DNA of 64,000 nt from Trematomus loennbergii (Eukaryota; Chordata; Actinopteri; Perciformes; Nototheniidae), in assembly GCA_012861695.1 (NCBI GenBank), contig JAAOOA010000359.1, positions 297,501 through 361,500 of the forward strand, given 5' to 3'. Below are positions 56,760 through 64,000 of the stretch, one piece after another; positions within the stretch are counted from its first letter, which is position 1, and the number at the start of each line of letters is the position of its first letter. The notes below the pieces were generated by a model that saw only the letters and a program-made list of their open reading frames with translations, ran no database searches and was not told the origin of the DNA. The position numbers were made by a program, and so were the translations under genes.

Positions 56760-57810
56760 AATTCATTCGTAATTGTTACTTGGCTGTGGGTGCCCTGTCA
56801 TGATAGGTGTTTATATAAATGGTGTTGTTTTGTGTGGTAGAGGGTCGCTGTCATTGATGCGTTTTGCACCCCGGGCCGCTGTTGTGATATTCCGCTGAAG
56901 TATACGCTGTGACGTAATAACTCTGAGGGAAGGGGGGGGGGGTCAGAGGGCTATAAAAGTCACTGAAATTAATCCACCGCTGGAAATGGAAATAGTCCCA
57001 AAGAAAATGCACTACTTCTTCTGTTTGAGTATTATTTGCTAAAGTCTATTGACCAGCTGTATAGAATTTAATATGCCTTATATATAAAATAAAACGATAT
57101 ATTAATGAGCCGTTTTGGGATTTGCATCTGAGCCAATGAAGCTGGAGCGACAGACTGCGAAACCAACTTTCACATTTCACAGATTTTGGTCTTTTCCTGG
57201 GTTTGTTGACAATGAAAGAAAAAGTCAACGTAAGGAAAAATAATGCCAGACTCGTCCTTTAACACGCTGCAAAATGCAAAAATATAATTGACGGTTCTGT
57301 GCTGTAATTTGCAGATGTTTTGATTTCTGAGAGTGGAAATGTCCTCCGACTGATCCGTCTCTGTCAGTTTCAAAGAAAACATGAAACTCAGGTCGAGTGT
57401 TTCCCAGCTCTCGTGCAGACGAGCGACTGCTGACAGTGAAATAAAGCTGATTATGGTTATTGGCTAAAGTACAGGCGCTAACTGATGTCTGTGGGCCGCT
57501 AAATTACAGGTGTTTGGTTTCTGTATGTTTAAGAAAGATTGAATGATGAACCTCAGGAGTTTATTCTATAAATTGGATATACGATATTTGAACTCTTTAA
57601 ATGTGGTTATGTCAAAACAGTTGAAGGAAAGGAAGTTGTCTTTAACATGTCATATTATTTTCTGATTTAATGTTCATTGACAACAACTCAGCTTTCACAT
57701 CCTCAGGTTTCTGTTTGGAAGAAGAAGAATATTTTTAAAACACATTTTATTAACGTTTGTTTTAACTATACACACATTTTGCAAAGAGATGGAAAAAACG
57801 AATACATTAC
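56760..57810. other. No gene seen
   Basis: Contains an 11-G run near 56931-56941 and no recognised exon. Confidence 0.4.
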
Positions 57811-57816
57811 AATTAA

Positions 57817-57984
57817 TAAGAAGAAGAAGAAGAAGAAGAAGAGAAGAAGAAGAAGAAGAAGAAGAAGAAGAAGAAAGAAGAAGAAGAAGAAGAAGAAGAA
57901 GAAGAAGAAGAAGAAGAAGAAGAAGAAGAAGAAGAAGAAGAAGAAGAAGAAGAAGAAGAAGAAGAAGAAGAAGAAGAAGAAGAA
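57817..57984. repeat. AAG/GAA trinucleotide tract, about 165 bp
   Basis: Nearly pure purine AAG repeat with two phase slips (near 57840 and 57874). Poly-Lys/Arg/Glu frames forward and poly-Leu/Ser/Phe frames reverse are artefacts. Long GAA/TTC tracts can form triplex DNA. Confidence 0.97.
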
Positions 57985-58159
57985 AAAGACCCCGACAGGA
58001 AACTAAGAGGATGCTGTTTACTTCCTCGCCTGTCAATCATCATAATACGATAATTACAGCAACAGAACTGCTCCGCTGAGTCAGCTCCAGCTCTGCCAAA
58101 GTCACGTTTACTCACGCAGAGCTAATGTGAAGGCTGTGAAATCTGGTTCAGATACTCAC

Positions 58160-58182
58160 TGTCCAGGAGGATGGGTCTTCAT
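58160..58182 (-). other. Candidate first coding exon with strong donor, unassigned
   Basis: On the minus strand, ATG at 58180-58182 reads MKTHPPG and reaches donor GGACA|GTGAGT. A TATA-like ttatattttc lies about 50 nt upstream (near 58232). It joins the candidate exon at 46717 in frame. No family is recognised. Confidence 0.2.
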
Positions 58183-58669
58183 GACTCTGGTGATCCTCTC
58201 ACTTTCCTAGAGCTCCTCTCAAAGGTGAAAATATAAGCCTGTTGAAAACCCCTAAGACAAGATGTGAAGCCCATTTGATCAATAAAGTCACACATCGGCT
58301 TCAAGAGGCTCCGCAATATATACTGCTCTCTATCCTTGGACCCTACATAAGTGAACAAATCAACAAAATCCCTTTAAAAAGACAGAGAGTCGATGTGAAA
58401 AGTTAAGAAACCACCAAAGTTATTTTTAATTCCATTCCTTACACACTCGATGTATATCCTGCTATTGGTATTTCAACATATATACTTTTGAATGCGGTTT
58501 TATTTCTATTTTGAGATGTTACATTCATTGTTTATTTCGAATACATGTATGTTTAATTCACCCTGTGGGCATCGTACATGTCCAAAACATATCATCCAAT
58601 CCATCCAATAGTTGGCAAGACATTTCACTCAAAAACATTCATTTTAACCTCAATTCAAAACTTTTAGTT

Positions 58670-60480
58670 GTGGTGTTTTAAAAGTAATAATGCCAAAGTT
58701 GTTAGGGTTCAACCTCTGGGAAAATGAATGTCCAATAGTTTGCAATACTTCCAATAGTTTCCCTCAAAACCATGAACTTCTACCTCAAGGGGTCTTTAGG
58801 AATCATCCTCTGGGAACAATGAGTTTTGACTTACCGTCTGACATCTGACATCTGATATCTCAACATGTAACGGAGGGATTGAGGCAAGAATTCATAGTTA
58901 CCAGAGGATGAACCGCCTATAATTCCCTGTCTTTTGTTTTTCGCCGACATAACGTGGACATGCACAGTTTTGAATTATGTCTTGATAATTATTGAATCAA
59001 TTGCAAAGAATGGGTACACACATTCATGTTTCCCAGAGGTTGAACCCTAAGAAATGTAGTGATCCCCACGCATTTTGCCTTTTTAAATAATAAAACTTAA
59101 GGTTTTGACTTACCATCTGACATATCTCAACATGTAACGGAGGGATTGAGGCAATAACCTTAAAGGAAACCTATCATGCTATATTTAAATGATATATTGT
59201 AGGGCCATACTATATAAGGTATATTTATAAGTTTCTGTTTTCGAAATACCAAACAGATCATGCATTTTAGCCATGCCTCATTTCGCTCTATGTGCTGTTT
59301 GCTGTCTACGGGTCTGATTCTGCTGACCACGCCCCCCTGCAGGAGAGGGGAGACGTGCTCTGATCAGCTGCTGGGCTGTCAGAAGGGGGAGAAAAAGAGA
59401 TCTCCGTCCTCCGTGTTTTATTATATAGAGTCGTTATTCATTTGTTTTAAAGCTCAATAAATAACAAAGAAGACCTTTGACCGGCACTTTTCTAATTTTG
59501 TCCGGAAGATTTAAACTTTAACGGACATCTTGACCGGCGAAAGAAACTGAAACTGAAACTCTGCCGCACGGTCCCCTCGTTCCTTGGAAGAGGCGGAGAG
59601 GTGGGTGTTTGTCATCTGCTGGTGGACTAACCGGAGAGAATTACAGTGCTTGCCTCGACGGGGAGGGATTGCATTGAATTAAAGCAGCAGGAGCAAACGC
59701 TTGCCTCGGGGAGGGAGAAAGAAAGCCACAGCGGAGAATAAACAGAAGGGTAACCATGGTAACCAAGTCTTCTTCGCTGCTTTTGTGGCAGACTACAGCG
59801 CCACTTACAGGCCTGGCATATGTACTACAGCGTCTCCAGCGCTTTCGAGCGGCAATGGCCGGCCGTGGCCCAACCCCACATTCCCCTGATAGGTGGAGAG
59901 TTGGCCCAATAGCCGTAGCGCCACTTCTGTGACGTCATAGAAGTGTGACCTTTTTAAGACCACTTTGAATAGCTCTGGGCAGATTCAGTGAGAACAGCAC
60001 CATCTACTGGCCTGGCATATGTACTACAACGTCTCCAGCGCTTTAGAACGGCAATGGCCGTGGCTGTCTCCTCCTGATTGGTGGAGTTGGCCCAATAGCC
60101 GTAGCGCCACCGTCCTGACGTCAGGACAGTGTTCAAATCTGGATCAGTTTTGATCAGATCCGTTGCAGCCCCTTTTTTAGAGATTTGGGTATGGAGGAAA
60201 ATAGAGAGGGTTGTGTTTTCTGACACTTGGTGAGTTCCCTGGAACACCGGGGACACATATTCATGTAGAAAAGACGTACAAAAGTGCATTTTGCATGATA
60301 GGTCCCCTTTAAGTTTTATATTTAAAAGCCAAAATGCGTTGGGATCACCACATATTTAGGGTTCAACCTCTAGGAAACATGAATGTGTGTACGCATTCTT
60401 TTGATTCAATCATTATTATCAAGCAAAAGACAGCGAATGACACAGGGTTCACCCTCTGGAAACTATGAATGTTTTTCCCA
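58670..60480. mobile_element. Long inverted-repeat (foldback-like) element with MITE A copy 7 in its centre
   Basis: The left arm contains 'catgtttcccagaggttgaaccctaagaaatg' and 'gatccccacgcattttg' (59024-59078, written here in joined pieces). The right arm contains the inverse 'caaaatgcgttgggatcacc' and 'agggttcaacctctaggaaa catgaatg' (60330-60385), continuing outward to 'agggttcaccctctggaaa' at 60441. The centre is occupied by the MITE. The arms are diverged. No ORF. Confidence 0.65.
59160..60312 (-). mobile_element. MITE family A, copy 7, enlarged
   Basis: Ends ttaaaggaaacctatcatgc and gcatgataggtccccttt(aa). At about 1.15 kb it is more than twice the usual size. The 'gtctccagcgctttcgagcg'/'ctggcatatgtactac' segment occurs twice (about 59813-59930 and 60010-60110), showing an internal duplication. 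The 59260-59760 insert is unrelated to other copies. Confidence 0.82.
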
Positions 60481-60489
60481 CTCTATCCA

Positions 60490-61590
60490 AGAGATGTTGA
60501 GAAACTTCGGTGGGTATGGGAAGACTGTGTTGCTGGTGTTCAAAAGATAAAATGTATGTGAATCAATGGTGTTCTCTTATCTCATTTCAGATCCTCTCTT
60601 TTTACCAAATGAAGATTTCCTTTGTCCAGAAAAAGATGGCAACATGTGGAGAAACCCAAAAGGAACTTGTCAGACACTACAGATGGATTATTAAACTGTA
60701 GTACCACCAAACGGTAAAACAACCGGGGAAAAGAAGCACATTTTATTGGATTCACATGTATTAAATTGTGTCTTTTTTATGGGACAGAGCCAAGACCACG
60801 GACTGCCGGGAAGGGAATAAATCAAAAAACTGAATGTTTAAGATGTTTTTGAGGAAGGAAGGAGCTCTGTGTGTGATTATTTGTCAGTACTTCAAAAACA
60901 ACAAACCCAGAAGAGAATAAATGTTCCTCCTGAGTGAACCGGACAATTTCATTTCTCTGGGTGGAGGGTTTGGCGGTTCGACAGCCCTTCTTCTGAGGAG
61001 CTGGAAACCACTAAAAGTTGCTTAATTGTGTTTTTGCTGGACAAACTCTGTATACTTTTAATCATTATAAATGATTCTGAGTCACCGTGCCCGGCAAAGG
61101 TTCATCAGAAGGTGATTCTCAGAGCAGCACAGTTAAGACATCCATTTGCCTGTTGGAGTAAAAGTATTTAAAGGTGGACAAATGTAACTTAAAGTATACT
61201 GCCGTTTGTTTTTGTTGCCATAATACAGTTTGCTGGCAATTATCTAATCTCAGCCAAGCAAAATGCATGGCACGATATACAAACAAAATCAGTATAATTT
61301 ACATTTCCACAGTATTGATTCCATCAGTACATGAAAAGCCTTGTGTTAGCTAAGGATACAAGGTTACAAAGAAAATGGGGAAACATAGGGTAGTCCTATA
61401 TTTGAAGTGAAACAAACAAGCTAATATTTGTTGTTGATAAAGTACAGAGAATGAGTTCAGGAGTCTCACATCCTGAAGAAAAACTGTACTCTTCAGTCCG
61501 ATTGTACCACAGCGAATACCTCTATACTTTGCTTTTTGACCAGATTGGAGAAGTGCCTTTAACCATCCAGAGACGACCAGACGGTTCCTG
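60490..61590. other. No gene seen
   Basis: Intergenic DNA with short ORFs only. Confidence 0.4.
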
Positions 61591-61592
61591 GT

Positions 61593-61782
61593 TACATGAC
61601 ATGTCACTTGTTAGACGCTTTTATCCAAAGCATACTCAATACTGTGGCCAATCCCCACAGGAGCAATTTGGAGCGAGGTGTCTTTCTCAGGGACACAACG
61701 ACATGCTGACTGCAGTGGGACTCGAACTTGCTATCCTCTGATTCGAAGATCAGCGCATTAACCCACTGCGCCACACGCCTTC
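61593..61782 (-). mobile_element. tRNA-derived SINE, second full copy
   Basis: On the minus strand, A box TGGCGCAGTGG and B box GTTCGAGTCCC are present. The rest matches the 47.3 kb copy with a small deletion in the 'aagcgacttacatactc' region. Confidence 0.85.
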
Positions 61783-61789
61783 AAGTATG

Positions 61790-63255
61790 GCAGAATCATT
61801 CAGGATCAGACAGGAAAGGTAGTCTTAAAGTAATACAGTATATCAAAAATGGTGCAAAGGTTATCACGACAAAAGCTTGTACCACGTCCCCGACTTGTGT
61901 AAGCAAATACCCTCAGTTATAAAAATGTACAAAAATGTTCCGATCATTTAAAGTGGTTTCGTGCAAGGCTTTGATTCTCCAAAAAAACATTTCCTAACCT
62001 CAGCTCTATTCCTTCAAAGCTGTCCCCTTGCCTGAACATATCAGTGCAGTTAGTTCAGGCACTGCTAAGCTGTAAATGTCTTTAGTTCAAACTAAAACTA
62101 AATATCTAAACAAATCAAACAAACATGAATGCAGCTTCCTGATCCTCCTGCATCAGCAGGAATGAAACTCTAAAGCTGCTGTTGAAGTCGAGTTGGCAAA
62201 GACGGTGATTTATAAACAGCTGACTGCAACACTCTCTGTAATCCTCAGTTTACTCGGCTTTGACAGTTTTTTGGTGATCCGTGAACCTCTCGTTGCAACA
62301 GAAGCTTCTCCTCTTCCTCCTCTACCTCTCATCTTCCTCTCATCACCCAAAATGGTTGTTTTGCACTCCCTTTCCCGTGGGACAAACAGCATTATTGTTG
62401 AACTGTTTGGTCATGTGACCCGTCCCGCCACAGCTCAATGACTCATTTAACCGACTGAACCATCGCCACCCAAAAACAGATCCACTCAGCAGGCTGTGAT
62501 GTCAGCCTCATTACAGTCATTATCCCAAACTAAACAATGTCTAAACCGACCCAACTGTCTTGTTGGATTTGGTTGATTTATTGATTGTTTACTGAGGTTT
62601 CTGCAGAACATTAATTTGTATTGTATCCTCCTGCTGGGAAACATGAACTCAAAATCACTCTCGTTAGCTTTTCACCAGACAAGTCAATGTACAAATAAAT
62701 GATCATAAAAGGCCAATTTAGGGTAACTATTAACATAACTTGCATGTCTTTGGACTGGAGAAACAACAATGATAACACAAGGAGCAATTTCTACAAAGAA
62801 GGGATCTAGAACAGAAACAGTGCAAACCACCCTGCACACTTTTGTTGTATTTAGACATCTATGAGTGGTAACAATTTCAGTTATCTCTTTTATTTGAGTT
62901 GTAAAAACACAGAAGCATATACAGCATTACATTTTGTAGGAAATCTCAACCAAATGTGTACCTTTTGAGTATATTCCCCTCCTGTATCCTCTGGAAAGAT
63001 CATTACTTTAGTTAGATTGGATCCACATGGAGACCCAGTTTCATCGCAAAAAAGTGTTTTATGACATATTTTGTGTTGTGAATGGAACATTTGGAGCATA
63101 CAGTTTAAGAGTGGAGTATGGGGTTACAGACACAAGTAACCCGTGGCTCAGCTTTCTAGGAATTTACAGTAAAATAGCTTTTGTGTAAAACAGAGCCATT
63201 CGAAAATTACTTCCTGCATGGGCAATTTTATGATTCTGTCTTTCTGAGGTTATTA
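61790..63255. other. No gene seen
   Basis: Intergenic DNA with short ORFs only. Confidence 0.4.
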
Positions 63256-63262
63256 TTTCTAC

Positions 63263-63758
63263 TTAAAGGGGACCTATCATGCAAAATGCACTTGTGTACG
63301 TCTTTTCTACATGAATATGTGTCCCCGGTGTTCCAGGGAACTCACCAAGTGTCAGAAAACACAACCCTCTCTATTTTCCTCCATACCCAAATCTCTAAAA
63401 AAGGGGCTGCAACGGATCTGATAAAAACTGATCCAGATTTGAACACTGTCCTGACGTCAGGACGGTGGCGCTACGGCTATTGGGCCAACTCCACCAATCA
63501 GGAGGAGACAGCCACGGCCATTGCCGTTCAAAGCGCTGGAGACGCTGTAGTACATATGCCAGGCCTGTAGATGGTGCTGTTCTCACAGAATCTGCCCTTG
63601 CTAAAACAGAGCTAAAAAATGTCAAATTGAGCGAAATGAGGCATGGCTAAAATGCATGATCTGTTTGGTATTTTGAAAAAAAAAAAGTATAAATATGACT
63701 TATATAGGTATGGTCCTACACTATATTATTCAAATATAGCATGATAGGTCCACTTTAA
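63263..63758 (+). mobile_element. MITE family A, copy 8
   Basis: 496 bp with intact ends, nearly identical to copy 6 at 45.7 kb over its length, so both are probably recent insertions. The 129-aa ORF across it belongs to the repeat and is not a host gene. Confidence 0.9.
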
Positions 63759-64000
63759 GTAAAGGCAACAGAGTTACAGTAGCTTATGTGAAACCTATTT
63801 GGCAAAAAATAACGAGTTGCAATACGAGACTAGAGATGTAATTGATAGGTTTTCCATGCACGATAAACTGTGGCCTGCTTTGTTTTGGTTGATTGGAAGA
63901 ACTGTTGTTTTTGTAACCCTAGAAACAAAGAGGAGCACAAAGACGTGGATTAGAGAAGGGATGTCCTTTTGGAAAAGTGGCAACAAACTGACAATTGACT

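Noticed and set aside
57677..58115. ORFs rich in Lys, Arg, Glu, Leu or Ser on both strands
   Set aside because: Products of the AAG trinucleotide tract.
63181..63570. 129-aa ORF, also found at 45.7 and 59.9-60.3 kb
   Set aside because: It lies wholly within MITE family A and differs by frame breaks between copies; not a host gene.

Overview
The window is nuclear DNA from a teleost fish, probably a percomorph. It shows long introns with GT/AG borders, many CA/GT microsatellites, several families of short inverted-repeat transposons, tRNA-derived SINEs and LINE 3' tails, and no bacterial-style gene packing. Coding sequence is sparse. The only genes I can support with confidence are three tandem hyaluronidases (glycoside hydrolase family 56), all on the minus strand. 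They match the vertebrate HYAL4/SPAM1 cluster.

In transcription order (right to left) they are hyal4 (coding 35407 to 30602, four coding exons, GPI-type tail), a secreted SPAM1/HYAL6-like gene (23057 to 18754, three coding exons, no GPI tail) and a second SPAM1/PH-20-like gene (11700 to 8997, three coding exons, GPI-type tail). All three share a 90-bp penultimate exon that carries the TIGE..AALGA..W core. All three are interrupted by single-base deletions: seven in the 9-12 kb gene, one in the 19-23 kb gene, and two seen plus one inferred in hyal4. Splice sites, exon phases, cysteines and catalytic residues are otherwise intact, so I favour uncorrected long-read errors over pseudogenes. Likely 5' untranslated exons for the two SPAM1-like genes end at 15407 and 24882, each with an upstream ORF. 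Two weaker minus-strand exon candidates (58160-58182 and 46624-46717) could be a distal promoter and leader for hyal4 or part of an unknown gene.

The rest is repeat-rich. 0-6.7 kb holds a 57-bp minisatellite, a 72-bp minisatellite, three head-to-tail copies of a short TIR element, and a LINE tail with a TTTGA microsatellite. 13-28 kb holds TIR elements, a LINE 3' end, a roughly 430-bp GT tract, the largest 72-bp array (14 units with a 351-bp higher-order period, in an intron of the middle gene) and a nest of elements at 25.5-27.0 kb. 36-50 kb holds a third 72-bp array and 37-, 33- and 34-bp minisatellites. 50-64 kb is mostly simple repeats, MITEs, a SINE and a large inverted repeat around 58.7-60.5 kb.

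The most unusual structure is the 72-bp family: three arrays plus partial copies within 35 kb around and inside the hyaluronidase genes. Each unit has an E-box/M-box-like site and a CRE/UPRE-like site, and shared flanks suggest it is the expandable core of a mobile element. I found no RNA genes, no CRISPR and no clear non-hyaluronidase protein gene.
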